DNA from: a virus
Strand: one strand, 5' to 3'
Virus record (IMG/VR): IMGVR_UViG_3300024301_000040
Coordinates: 1-35,877 of that record
Length of the DNA: 35,877 bases
A model generated the notes under the pieces. It made no database searches and was not told where the DNA came from. It saw only the letters and a list, made by a program, of their open reading frames with translations. Shown piece after piece: positions 1 to 7,423 of the stretch. Numbering within the stretch: the stretch's first letter is position 1; the number at the start of each line of letters is the position of its first letter. The position numbers and the translations under genes are program-made.

Positions 1-465
1 CTTGGTTGCGTAAACACCTGGCGTGCGATTCATAATTTCTGGGAATTCTTGATTACCAGTCTTTAATGAAATCTCAGATGGTCTGATAGTTGATACAGCT
101 ACTGGGGTTTCCCTTACCTTAGCAATATCAATCACACCTGATGTTACTACTACTTCACTCAATGTATTTCTACTTGATATTAAAGTGTATGTAGTTCCAT
201 TCGTTAGTGTTCCTACTAAATTTTCGTATCCCAAAAATGAGATAACGATTTCACTACCTTCCGCAGCATCCACCGTAAAGTTACCTTCAAAATCAGAGAT
301 AGCTCCGATTGTGGTACCCTTTACAACAATTGCTGCTCCCGGTAATGGTTCATTTGTTCCAACTTCCACTACCTTACCAGTAGTTTGGCCGAATGAGGTT
401 AATGTGGTCAGTACCATCATTACCCCAACTAAAATTTGCTTCATAATTAAATTTGTTTTGTTCAT
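1..465 (-). CDS. TonB-dependent outer-membrane receptor, N-terminal part (runs off left edge)
   Basis: Reads leftwards out of the window; 155 codons are seen with no stop. A signal peptide (hydrophobic stretch about residues 10-24, ending FGQ) is followed by a carboxypeptidase-D-regulatory-like beta-sandwich (about 29-98, with GKVVEVGTNEPLPGA, SDFEGNFTVDA and ISFLGYEN). Next comes the start of a TonB-receptor plug (LSEVVVTSG at 102-110, RTPGVYATK at the edge). This order is typical of Bacteroidota receptors that import siderophores, glycans or other large nutrients across the outer membrane using TonB energy. The start at 465 follows a TTTG-N20-TATATTTG promoter; an in-frame ATG at 444 (MKQILVG) gives a more usual signal-peptide length and may be the true start. 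The barrel and substrate are outside the window. Such a gene is very unusual on a phage. Family assignment is firm; the role is unknown. Confidence 0.88.
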   Translation of the reverse strand, partial: MNKTNLIMKQILVGVMMVLTTLTSFGQTTGKVVEVGTNEPLPGAAIVVKGTTIGAISDFEGNFTVDAAEGSEIVISFLGYENLVGTLTNGTTYTLISSRNTLSEVVVTSGVIDIAKVRETPVAVSTIRPSEISLKTGNQEFPEIMNRTPGVYATK

Positions 466-517
466 TTTATTATAACCCAATACAGCTCAAATGTGAGTTG
501 TATCTTTTAATTGGTTA

Positions 518-549
518 CAAATATACAAAGAAATATTGAGCTAACCAAA
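518..549 (-). promoter_or_regulatory. Host-type promoter for the TonB-receptor gene
   Basis: On the minus strand TTTG(G) lies at 549-545 and TATATTTG at 525-518, with 20 nt between TTTG and TATATTTG. This is the Bacteroidota -33/-7 pattern and matches the plus-strand promoters in this window, so the receptor gene uses the same promoter class as the enzyme genes. It lies about 50 nt upstream of the start codon. Confidence 0.7.
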
Positions 550-606
550 TTTTTTTAAGAAAACTTTAACCATTGTTAATAACTTTTAAAAAAATATTAG
601 ATAAAG

Positions 607-638
607 CTTGTTTATTTAAAAAATTATTTGTATATTTG
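607..638 (+). promoter_or_regulatory. Host-type promoter for the helicase gene
   Basis: CTTG at 607-610 and TATATTTG at 631-638 are separated by exactly 20 nt. The site lies about 40 nt upstream of the helicase ATG and is back to back with the receptor promoter. The rest of the 476-678 gap is AT-rich spacer with no gene visible. Confidence 0.65.
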
Positions 639-678
639 TAATGTTTACACTATATAATAGTGTAAAAAATATTGTTAT

Positions 679-2055
679 ATGGAATTAAGACCCAATCAAA
701 TTGAACCAGTAAGGTTAGGTATTGAGTATTTCGATGAAAAGAAGCCAGTACCATCAATAATTGTTGCACCTACCGCATTTGGTAAGTCAATTGTTATTGC
801 CGCAATCGCTAAGGGAGTGGGTGAGAAGTTGTTAGTGATACAACCATCTAAAGAATTGTTGGAGCAAAACTATTCTAAATTTATTAATTTAGGTGGGGAG
901 GCTTCCATATATTCAGCTTCAATGGGTGAAAAGGAGATTGGTAATGTTACATATGCAACAATCGGTTCAATCGTTAACATTGCTTCTAAGTTCAAAGAAT
1001 ATGGGATTACAAAGGTTATAATTGATGAGTGTGATAGATTCCCCAGAGAACCAAACGGAATGCTTAGGCGTTTCCTAAAGGGTGCTGGTATCGTTCATAC
1101 GTTGGGTTTAACTGCTACACCTCTGAAATTACAAACCAATATGGGACAGGATGGTAGACCTTTCTCTAAATTAGTAATGTTAACCTCTCGTTCTAAGAAA
1201 GGTATCTTTTTTAAGAAGATTATTTACGTTGCCCAAATTCAAGAAATGGTTGAGTTGGGATTTTGGAGTAAGCTGGAATATCAATCTTATGATTTCAATA
1301 CTGGTGATTTAGTTTATAATACTACTGGTGCTGAATATTCCAACTCATCTATTAAGAAAGCATATAAAAACCAGAAAATCGGTGATAAGATTGCTAAAAA
1401 GGTGGAAGAACTATACAATAGAAAGTCAATCCTTATAGCTGTACCCACAATTGATGAAGCTATTGAACTAACAAAGAAGATTCCAAGTTGTAAAGCGGTA
1501 TATTCTGATATGCATCCGCAGGAGAGAAACGAAATTATTGAAGATTTCAAAGCTGGTAGATTGAGATGTATTGCACAAGTTAATATTTTAACAGTTGGAT
1601 TTGATTACCCAGAGTTAGATTGTATTATTACTGGTAGACCAACCGCATCTCTGAGTTGGTGGTATCAGTTTGTTGGTAGGGTTACCCGTATCCACCCTAA
1701 CAAATCCGAAGGATTGGTTGTTGATTTTGTAGGAGCCGTACCTAAATTTGGTAAGGTAGAAGATATCTACTTTAAAGATGAAGGTACAATGTGGAAAATG
1801 TATGGAGAAGGTAAGAAACTCCTTACTGGGATTCCTATTCAAGAGATTGGATTACATATAGAAGGTGAGAAATCTCCACATGAAAAAGCTGCTGAAGGTG
1901 GTAAAGTTTTAATGCCTTTTGGAAAGTTTGCTGGTAGAGAGGTTAGAGAAATTCCTGCATCATATAGAGATTGGATGTTAACTAATTTTAATTGGACACC
2001 ATTTAATCAAAAAATCAAAGATGAAATTTTAAGATTAAAATCCATTGGTATTTAA
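679..2055 (+). CDS. SF2 DEAD/DEAH helicase (UvsW/RadD-like) with C-terminal DUF3820/ExoX-C-like domain
   Basis: 458 aa. Superfamily 2 motifs are in order: a Walker A-like loop with GKS at 35-37, DECD (motif II) at 116-119, TATP (motif III) at 145-148, and QFVGRVTR (motif VI) at 330-337, so both RecA-like lobes are present. Relatives unwind or anneal branched DNA; in T4, UvsW handles recombination intermediates and stalled forks. The overall pattern (VGFDYPELD, RPT, GRVTR) is closer to RadD/SSL2-type enzymes than to T4 UvsW itself. Residues about 411-437 (MPFGKFAGREVREIPASY, then W) look like the small DUF3820/ExoX C-terminal domain found on some exonucleases, an unusual addition. The gene stands alone behind its own promoter. 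The helicase call is firm; orthology to UvsW is not. Confidence 0.88.
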   Translation: MELRPNQIEPVRLGIEYFDEKKPVPSIIVAPTAFGKSIVIAAIAKGVGEKLLVIQPSKELLEQNYSKFINLGGEASIYSASMGEKEIGNVTYATIGSIVNIASKFKEYGITKVIIDECDRFPREPNGMLRRFLKGAGIVHTLGLTATPLKLQTNMGQDGRPFSKLVMLTSRSKKGIFFKKIIYVAQIQEMVELGFWSKLEYQSYDFNTGDLVYNTTGAEYSNSSIKKAYKNQKIGDKIAKKVEELYNRKSILIAVPTIDEAIELTKKIPSCKAVYSDMHPQERNEIIEDFKAGRLRCIAQVNILTVGFDYPELDCIITGRPTASLSWWYQFVGRVTRIHPNKSEGLVVDFVGAVPKFGKVEDIYFKDEGTMWKMYGEGKKLLTGIPIQEIGLHIEGEKSPHEKAAEGGKVLMPFGKFAGREVREIPASYRDWMLTNFNWTPFNQKIKDEILRLKSIGI

Positions 2056-2065
2056 TACTTAGTTA

Positions 2066-2074
2066 TACTTATAT
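2066..2074 (+). promoter_or_regulatory. Candidate late promoter for cassette 1 (TACTTATAT)
   Basis: TACTTATAT, the variant also found before cassette 2 (20741-20749). It lies 108 nt before the first gene of cassette 1, leaving room for a structured leader. It belongs to the TAYTTATAT family found before structural operons here. AT-rich background lowers certainty for any single site. Confidence 0.45.
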
Positions 2075-2182
2075 AAAAACTCATTGATTAGTATCTTTTA
2101 CTCAATGATTCCAATCGTTATCTCAACATAGTCTACATTATTAAGTTATTCAATTGTTACTTTAACAAAAAAGTATCATTAC
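2075..2182 (+). promoter_or_regulatory. Structured 5' leader of cassette 1
   Basis: Holds a perfect 7-bp inverted repeat (TCATTGA 2081-2087, TCAATGA 2102-2108, 14-nt loop) and a second hairpin (TACTTT 2158-2163, AAAGTA 2170-2175) ending 8 nt before ATG. The leader of cassette 2 has the same plan and a similar final segment (GTTACTT...AGTA). There is no T-run after the first hairpin, so it is not an ordinary terminator. It is probably a translational or stability element; the function is inferred. Confidence 0.45.
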
Positions 2183-2665
2183 ATGAGTGCTTTAAAGTTT
2201 ATAGGAATTTATCTATTCCTATTATGTGGGATTATTCATCAATCCCATTCACAAGAAATTAAAATAGGGGAAGTTACTAACGAAATTCGATTAGGTCCTT
2301 TCGCTGGTAATTCTAATCTTTCTATGGGAGTTCGTAATATATTAGAAGAACTCTTAATAGATTTAGATTATGATTTATGGGATGGTGCAGATACTCAAAT
2401 TAATATTCGTTTAGTCTTTTTTGATGTAAAGAATATTGGAAAAAGTATTGGTATCTATCATAACAAAGTTTCAGCAACTCAAATTATAGCAATTGGAGAA
2501 CTCCAAGAAGGAAAAAAAGTAAAGAAGAGAGTTACGAAAAAGGGAGTGAGTAAGGAGATATCAAACTCAACACTCGTAGTTGCATCCGATGGTAGTTTTA
2601 ACCAACAAACTGCCTCCAGTGCTTTAAAGAAAGTATTGGTTCAAATAGTTGAGGATTTACTATGA
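2183..2665 (+). CDS. Secreted cassette-1 accessory protein (CsgE-position, paired with 26639-27037)
   Basis: 160 aa with a signal peptide (hydrophobic residues about 7-20, then HSQ). I do not recognise a named family. It resembles the protein at 26639-27037: GVRNILEE here and GVRQITEE there, then DG, an I-x-V/I-x strand, K-x-I-x-(I/V)-G and a lysine-rich strand in the same order. Both sit at a cassette edge, first here and last in cassette 2. Small periplasmic proteins encoded beside CsgG in curli operons include CsgE, which gates the pore; that role is only a positional guess. Its stop overlaps the next start (ATGA), so translation is probably coupled. Confidence 0.6.
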   Translation: MSALKFIGIYLFLLCGIIHQSHSQEIKIGEVTNEIRLGPFAGNSNLSMGVRNILEELLIDLDYDLWDGADTQINIRLVFFDVKNIGKSIGIYHNKVSATQIIAIGELQEGKKVKKRVTKKGVSKEISNSTLVVASDGSFNQQTASSALKKVLVQIVEDLL

Positions 2666-4416
2666 AAAAAATTTTAACTCTTTTAGTATGTGTACTAAGT
2701 ACACTAAGTGTGTACTCACAAGAAATTAATATATCGTTAGATTATGCAGGGTTGATTAACGAACCTGTGCAAGGAGAAACAACACCAGTTACCGATTTGG
2801 AAATTGGTGATGAGTTTTATTTAGATATCACAATTGGTAATACCGATAACTCAGAAAGAATAGTGACTTATGCTGATATTTGGTTAACCTTTAAAAATGA
2901 TGCATTTGAATATTTGGGAGTTGATAATCCAAATACTAATGGTAACTGGTACACCAATCAATGGCCTTCATCTTATATCTTTCATAATTCAACTACCGCA
3001 GATGTAGATGATTTATATGGACAATATTACACCGACCATTATTGGGAATATGTAGGAGATGAAAACTCAGATGATGCTCCGATGGTAATAACTTCACAAA
3101 CAACAGGTGAATTGGATGGTGTTGTGGCAAGATTAAAGTTTAGGTATAAGCAAGTTCCAAACGGATTTGATTTTAATCAATCTACTATGCTAAGAAAGGC
3201 ATCGGTTAGAGATAATACTACTTCATATAACTTTACAAGTATTACCGCATTTCCAAATCAATCATTTGATAATGTTCCACCATCTACAACTGTGAGTGCA
3301 CAATTCAAAGTCTTATTTCCTGCTAGTTTAGACCCAATACTATTTGATGGTGGGTTATATACACCAGACCCAAATGAACCAAATAGTTGGTATCAGCCAC
3401 AATATGCAACATATGGAAATCTATCTTCAACTGGAACATTGGATATTACTCAAGGTTTTAATAGAACTGATGATTTTGCGGTAATTGTAAATTGGGATGG
3501 TTATGTAGTTGATACTGAAAATGGTGATTACACAATTCCATTCTCAGAACAATATGATGAGATTGTAACTATATCAGATGTTGCCCTTGCTTTCGCTGAA
3601 TTAAACAATGGTGGTATTGGTGGTAACGAAGTTGGAAATGAATTCAACTATGGTGTTCAATTTATGAATGCTGATGTTAACCAAGATGGTACATTCAATT
3701 CCGATGATACCTATCAGATGTTATTGCATGTAATTGAGGGTACGAGTTATTTAACAGACCCAGAAGCTATGGTTTATGCATCTAAGTTCTATCCAAAAGC
3801 ACAATATGATACGATAACAAATGAAAACTATCCTCAAATTGTAAATGGAACTACATTGATGACGGAGTTGGATAATAAGGATAACACCACATTACAATTT
3901 GATTTTGAAACAGCAATAACTTGGAGAGGTGATGTAAATCTATCACACTCTACCGAACCCGATGTTAGTGGAGCAGACCCTGCTGCGGCTCAACAAGCTA
4001 AAGAGTTTATTCCATCATATGCTAAGGCAACCAATAAAGAGGAAAGGCAGATATCTACTACATTAGTTACTGAATTAGTGGATGGTAAAGTTGTAGTAAC
4101 GATTACAATGGAACCAGGTACTCAAAAGGTGATTGGTGCACAATATAAACTTGGGTTTGATTCAAATCGATTAGTATTTGATGATATCAATTTTAAAACA
4201 AATAACACATCTACTAACTTTAGTAATCTAAAAGGTAATAATATTAATATTGGGTCATTAGTACAAATTCAAAATCAATTTTTGGATTCATCAACAAAGT
4301 ACACCTTAACATTTACACCAACAATCCAGTTACAAAACACATTAGGATTGGTTATTCTTTCAACAACTGATGCGGTTAACGCAAGAGGTGAACAACTTAA
4401 AATGAATATAGAATAA
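2662..4416 (+). CDS. Large secreted protein with cohesin-like and dockerin-like modules
   Basis: 584 aa. Signal peptide 1-20 (ends VYSQ). Residues about 22-200 look like a cohesin/Ig-type beta-sandwich (EIGDEFYLDITIGN, ADIWLTFKNDAFEYLGV). Two dockerin-like half-repeats follow: IVTISDVALAF (301-311) and a calcium-loop sequence DVNQDGTFNSDD (338-349). A further cohesin-like domain ends the protein (about 475-584; VVVTITMEPG, GAQYKLGFDSNRLVFDDI). In cellulosomes cohesin binds dockerin; both in one chain would permit head-to-tail polymerisation (inference). It has no C-terminal T9SS sorting domain of its own, unlike its counterpart at 20851-22782; a sorting-domain-like protein is encoded immediately downstream, overlapping by one base. 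It may be a phage-encoded surface fibre or adhesin. Confidence 0.7.
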   Translation: MKKILTLLVCVLSTLSVYSQEINISLDYAGLINEPVQGETTPVTDLEIGDEFYLDITIGNTDNSERIVTYADIWLTFKNDAFEYLGVDNPNTNGNWYTNQWPSSYIFHNSTTADVDDLYGQYYTDHYWEYVGDENSDDAPMVITSQTTGELDGVVARLKFRYKQVPNGFDFNQSTMLRKASVRDNTTSYNFTSITAFPNQSFDNVPPSTTVSAQFKVLFPASLDPILFDGGLYTPDPNEPNSWYQPQYATYGNLSSTGTLDITQGFNRTDDFAVIVNWDGYVVDTENGDYTIPFSEQYDEIVTISDVALAFAELNNGGIGGNEVGNEFNYGVQFMNADVNQDGTFNSDDTYQMLLHVIEGTSYLTDPEAMVYASKFYPKAQYDTITNENYPQIVNGTTLMTELDNKDNTTLQFDFETAITWRGDVNLSHSTEPDVSGADPAAAQQAKEFIPSYAKATNKEERQISTTLVTELVDGKVVVTITMEPGTQKVIGAQYKLGFDSNRLVFDDINFKTNNTSTNFSNLKGNNINIGSLVQIQNQFLDSSTKYTLTFTPTIQLQNTLGLVILSTTDAVNARGEQLKMNIE

Positions 4417-4772
4417 TGAAAAAGATATTTTACATATTACCACTTTTATTAGTGTTTGGATGTACTGCTGATTTGATGGAGGTTGAACCATATGGTAACG
4501 ATACTGAATTACATATGGATATTTTCGAAGTACAAAATACAGTTGTAAGTGATGGGGATGAGTTTATTATAAACTTCGATTCTAATGGTGAATATACATT
4601 ATCTTTAATAGATGATTTTACTAACATAACTTACACAAATGAAAAAGTTAATGGTAAAGCTGGTGTGAATTCATTACAAATTTACACTAAAGCATTACCT
4701 AAAGGGAGTTACAAATTTTTGGTTAAAGATAACCAAAGCAAAATCATTAAACAAACAATTATAAAATTATGA
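4416..4772 (+). CDS. Small lipoprotein resembling a free-standing T9SS sorting domain
   Basis: 118 aa. Signal peptide with a lipobox-like FGC (Cys16), so probably lipid-anchored. The rest (about 55-118) has the strand pattern of a type A T9SS C-terminal domain: GEYTLSLIDD, then LPKGSYKFLVKDNQSKII and a basic/hydrophobic end. The last 60 residues align by eye with the end of the cassette-2 fibre protein (LPNGMYLVRLV...KVYRIIKK). This suggests that the sorting domain is split off in cassette 1 and fused in cassette 2. Starts on the last base of the preceding stop codon and overlaps the next gene by 4 nt. The lipoprotein call is good; the sorting-domain likeness is tentative. Confidence 0.6.
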   Translation: MKKIFYILPLLLVFGCTADLMEVEPYGNDTELHMDIFEVQNTVVSDGDEFIINFDSNGEYTLSLIDDFTNITYTNEKVNGKAGVNSLQIYTKALPKGSYKFLVKDNQSKIIKQTIIKL

Positions 4773-5086
4773 GTAAAGAAGCAGAAAACAATGGTGGATT
4801 CTTTTCAAACATGAAGAATCAAATTGCAACTGGTGCTGGAGTTATCTTAACTGGTATCGGTACAATGTTTATGGATGAGGTAAAAACGTTCATTGGTATT
4901 GCGGATGAAGAAGATGAGAAAACTGAGCAGGTTGAGGTTAAGGCTGAACAAAATCAATCAGTTAATGTAACTGGACCTGAAATTATCATCAATATTCCAG
5001 AACAAAAACCAACAGAAACTAAAACAATTATTAAAGAAGTTCCGGTTAAGAGGAAAAAAGAAAAAGAGGAAGAAATAGATTGGTAA
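4769..5086 (+). CDS. Small membrane tether protein, cassette 1 (paired with 22795-23193)
   Basis: 105 aa, no signal peptide. A short N-terminal segment is followed by one hydrophobic glycine-rich helix (about 19-35), an acidic stretch, then IIINIPEQKP, KTIIKEVP and a lysine/glutamate tail. The cassette-2 protein at 22795-23193 has the same plan (helix, then VIINIPAQQ, RTIIRETVKEVP). Both lie directly upstream or nearly so of a CsgG-like gene. The conserved NIP/TII-EVP motifs after the helix suggest an inner-membrane protein reaching into the periplasm, perhaps contacting the pore. No known family recognised; role inferred from position. Confidence 0.6.
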   Translation: MSKEAENNGGFFSNMKNQIATGAGVILTGIGTMFMDEVKTFIGIADEEDEKTEQVEVKAEQNQSVNVTGPEIIINIPEQKPTETKTIIKEVPVKRKKEKEEEIDW

Positions 5087-5105
5087 ATCAATTAAATTAA
5101 ATTAT

Positions 5106-5339
5106 ATGAAAAAGTTTTTAAAATGGTGGAGAGTGTGGGGTCAAATATGGGGTTTCGTACTTCACATAACTTTACTGAATTTTATATTGTTAAATGATAA
5201 TATTCAATCGTATGCAAAAGATAATGAGTGGGTTGGTATTGGATGGATAGTATTGTTTTTTGGCGGAGCTATTTGGTATGCGTGGCAAAGTAAATTATAT
5301 GGATGGAGATTACCAAAAGATATTAAAGAAACACATTAA
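5106..5339 (+). CDS. Small two-helix membrane protein
   Basis: 77 aa with a basic, Trp-rich N-terminus (KKFLKWWRVWG) and two hydrophobic segments (about 12-30 and 43-60). It has no counterpart in cassette 2. It lies between the tether and the CsgG-like gene and is co-oriented with a short spacer, so it is probably co-transcribed. A holin-like role is possible from size and topology, but nothing specific supports it. Confidence 0.55.
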   Translation: MKKFLKWWRVWGQIWGFVLHITLLNFILLNDNIQSYAKDNEWVGIGWIVLFFGGAIWYAWQSKLYGWRLPKDIKETH

Positions 5340-5352
5340 ATATAAACAAAAA

Positions 5353-6069
5353 ATGAAAAAATTATTACTATTATTGATATGTGTATTTCTAACACAAATC
5401 ACCTTTTCACAAGTAGGAAGTATAAAAGCAGAAGAATATGTTGCAGAATTTGAAAAGAAAAAATCTATCGATGATGTTTCCGATTATGATGGGGATATGT
5501 TACCTGTTGCATTGCTCGATGTAGGTATCTCAGATGAGTTGTACGGAACTTATCCAGAGTTAAGGGATGGTAGAGTAGGATTGGGATTAACTAACATTGT
5601 AATCGAATATTTGGATTGGACAAATAGATTTGAGTTTGTAGAAGAAAAATCTACAATTAAAGATAGAATGAAATCACAATGGGTTGCATCTCGTAAGGGT
5701 GTATCTGAAAATAAAGTATATGGTGTGGGTAAGATTACTCTTGCTGAATACTTTGTAACGATTGAGATTTACGATTTCTCAGTTTCAGAAGATGAGGTAC
5801 TTTCTCTTAAAGACGGTTCTAAACAAACTTCTACAACTCGATTAGGATTGCAAGTTCGTTTTACTGATGCTGAGACTGGTAGATACTTAGTGGGGTCTGG
5901 TTTAGGGGATGCTAAGACTGTTAAAACTCAAGAAGGTTTAATTGGTTTAGATGTGGATGAAATCGCATTTAGAGAATCAGGTATAGGAGTTGCTACTCGT
6001 AAAGCATTGGAAACTGCTTCAGCGAGAATTGTGGCAAGAATGATTAAGAAGGGTATCTTCGAAAACTAA
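5353..6069 (+). CDS. csgG: CsgG-like outer-membrane secretion pore, cassette 1
   Basis: 238 aa from ATG at 5353, chosen because a clear signal peptide (MKKLLLLLICVFL...FSQ) begins there after an A-rich leader; an upstream in-frame start at 5260 would bury it. The mature part follows the CsgG fold order: RVGLGLTNIVIEYL then NRFEFVEE (helix and strand before the pore domain), YFVTIEIYDF, a strand with LQVRFTDAETGRYL (E. coli CsgG has LRVVNVSTGEIL), and a final helix with ATRKALETASARIVARMI. CsgG forms a nonameric outer-membrane channel that exports curli subunits. E. coli CsgG is a lipoprotein; this copy has no lipobox Cys, unlike the cassette-2 copy. Somewhat shorter than E. coli CsgG. Family call strong; substrate unknown. 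Confidence 0.82.
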   Translation: MKKLLLLLICVFLTQITFSQVGSIKAEEYVAEFEKKKSIDDVSDYDGDMLPVALLDVGISDELYGTYPELRDGRVGLGLTNIVIEYLDWTNRFEFVEEKSTIKDRMKSQWVASRKGVSENKVYGVGKITLAEYFVTIEIYDFSVSEDEVLSLKDGSKQTSTTRLGLQVRFTDAETGRYLVGSGLGDAKTVKTQEGLIGLDVDEIAFRESGIGVATRKALETASARIVARMIKKGIFEN

Positions 6070-6072
6070 TGA

Positions 6073-7422
6073 ATGAAAAAACTTCTTATAATATTATTTC
6101 TGATTATAAGTGGTTCAACTTATGCACAAACAACCTTTACTCAAACATTTGTAGATAGATGTACGGGAGAAGTAAAGGTTGTTACTGCTAACTTTGTAAA
6201 TGGTTCGGCTACTGTAGCATTTTATAATAAGATACGAACCTTTACTTATACGGAATTTACAAATGGTACATTAAACCAATGGTTGATTGAAACTTACGAA
6301 TGGTGGAATACATTATCACCATGTTCTCAATCAACTCAACAAGCACAACAAGCACAACAAACAGCCCAAAATGCTACTCAGGCGGCATCTACGGCATCTA
6401 CTGCTGCTTCAACTGCTACATCCGCAACAAATGGAGGGACAACAAATGCAACAAATCAAACAACAAATGAGGTTACTTCTACTGAGGGTACTGATACTAA
6501 TTCATCAAATTCAACTGAATCTAATGAGAGTGAAGGTAAATCAACGGAGAGTGAAGGAGGCGATGGTGAATCAACAAATGAAGAATCATCGGAAGAAGGA
6601 ACTGATGATGAGAATAGTTCAGATGATGGAGATGGAGAAGAATCTGAAGAAGTAGAAGAAGAAAAGAAAAAGAAGAAAACTGAAATGTTACCAATTCAAC
6701 TCAGAGCAGATATGATGGTTAATCAAGCTCTATTAGGTAACTATGATGCGGTAATATCATTTGGGGTAACCCAATCCTCAATCTTTGGAGATGTAACCTA
6801 TGGAGCAACTGCTATGATTTATTCTAATCTAAAACAATTTGCTCTTAATGGTTCTTATACCAAAGTTCACATGCAGAAATTTAATGTATCTCAATTAATA
6901 CATCAAGACCATTCACATTATGCAAAGGGTAGTGTTGTAACTACAAAAGACCCAATAACACCACCTCAACCTAAAGTATCATCAATTACATCCGCAAGTG
7001 TGGGATATATGAATAACTTTGGTAATGGTACAATTGTTGCTTCGGTAAACAAATTAAAACCAATGGGTAAGTGGGGAACAGCTGGAGTTGGTATAAGTAT
7101 GGTAAATATGTTTAGTGAGGGTAAGTATCAAATGACAATGTTAGGATATAACTTACTTTATACGAATATGGTTATGATATCACCTAGAATACAATATACA
7201 CCTGCATTCATTTGGACACAATCACCATATATGGGTAGGTTTGATTTACAAAATCAACTGAAGGGAACTCGGATAGATGGAATGGTGATTCTTGCAAATT
7301 CATTCACATTACAATTAACAAAAAGGTTCTCAGTTAATGTGGGAGCAACATTTATTAAATCTACAAACCCAATCATACCACTTATCAAATCTTTTATGAT
7401 AGGTACAAAACTACCTTTTTAG
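6073..7422 (+). CDS. Cys-module / acidic low-complexity linker / outer-membrane beta-barrel protein, cassette 1
   Basis: 449 aa. Signal peptide ends YAQ (19). The mature N-terminus TTFTQTFVDRCTG begins a module of about 55 residues bounded by Cys30 and Cys84. A linker (about 85-205) runs Gln/Ala/Thr, then Ser/Glu/Asp-rich, ending in a Lys run (KKKKK). The remaining ~240 residues alternate polar and hydrophobic residues in strands with aromatic girdles, as in an outer-membrane beta-barrel, and end in PF, a typical barrel C-terminus. The protein at 23926-25446 has the same architecture with a Gly/Ser linker. Follows the CsgG-like gene by 3 nt in both-copy order. E. coli CsgF, which plugs CsgG with its mature N-terminus (TFQF...), is a possible functional analogue; not proven. 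Confidence 0.7.
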   Translation: MKKLLIILFLIISGSTYAQTTFTQTFVDRCTGEVKVVTANFVNGSATVAFYNKIRTFTYTEFTNGTLNQWLIETYEWWNTLSPCSQSTQQAQQAQQTAQNATQAASTASTAASTATSATNGGTTNATNQTTNEVTSTEGTDTNSSNSTESNESEGKSTESEGGDGESTNEESSEEGTDDENSSDDGDGEESEEVEEEKKKKKTEMLPIQLRADMMVNQALLGNYDAVISFGVTQSSIFGDVTYGATAMIYSNLKQFALNGSYTKVHMQKFNVSQLIHQDHSHYAKGSVVTTKDPITPPQPKVSSITSASVGYMNNFGNGTIVASVNKLKPMGKWGTAGVGISMVNMFSEGKYQMTMLGYNLLYTNMVMISPRIQYTPAFIWTQSPYMGRFDLQNQLKGTRIDGMVILANSFTLQLTKRFSVNVGATFIKSTNPIIPLIKSFMIGTKLPF

Positions 7423-7423
7423 A

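Noticed and set aside
185-475. Plus-strand open frame of 96 codons
   Set aside because: It lies antisense to the TonB-receptor gene, whose signal peptide, domain motifs and promoter are clear on the minus strand.
2081-2108. Hairpin after the helicase gene as a terminator
   Set aside because: No T-run follows, and the same arrangement precedes cassette 2, so a leader element is the better reading.
6287-6655. Plus-strand frame with a Gln/Leu/Met-rich product
   Set aside because: Shadow of the low-complexity linker of the cassette-1 barrel protein.
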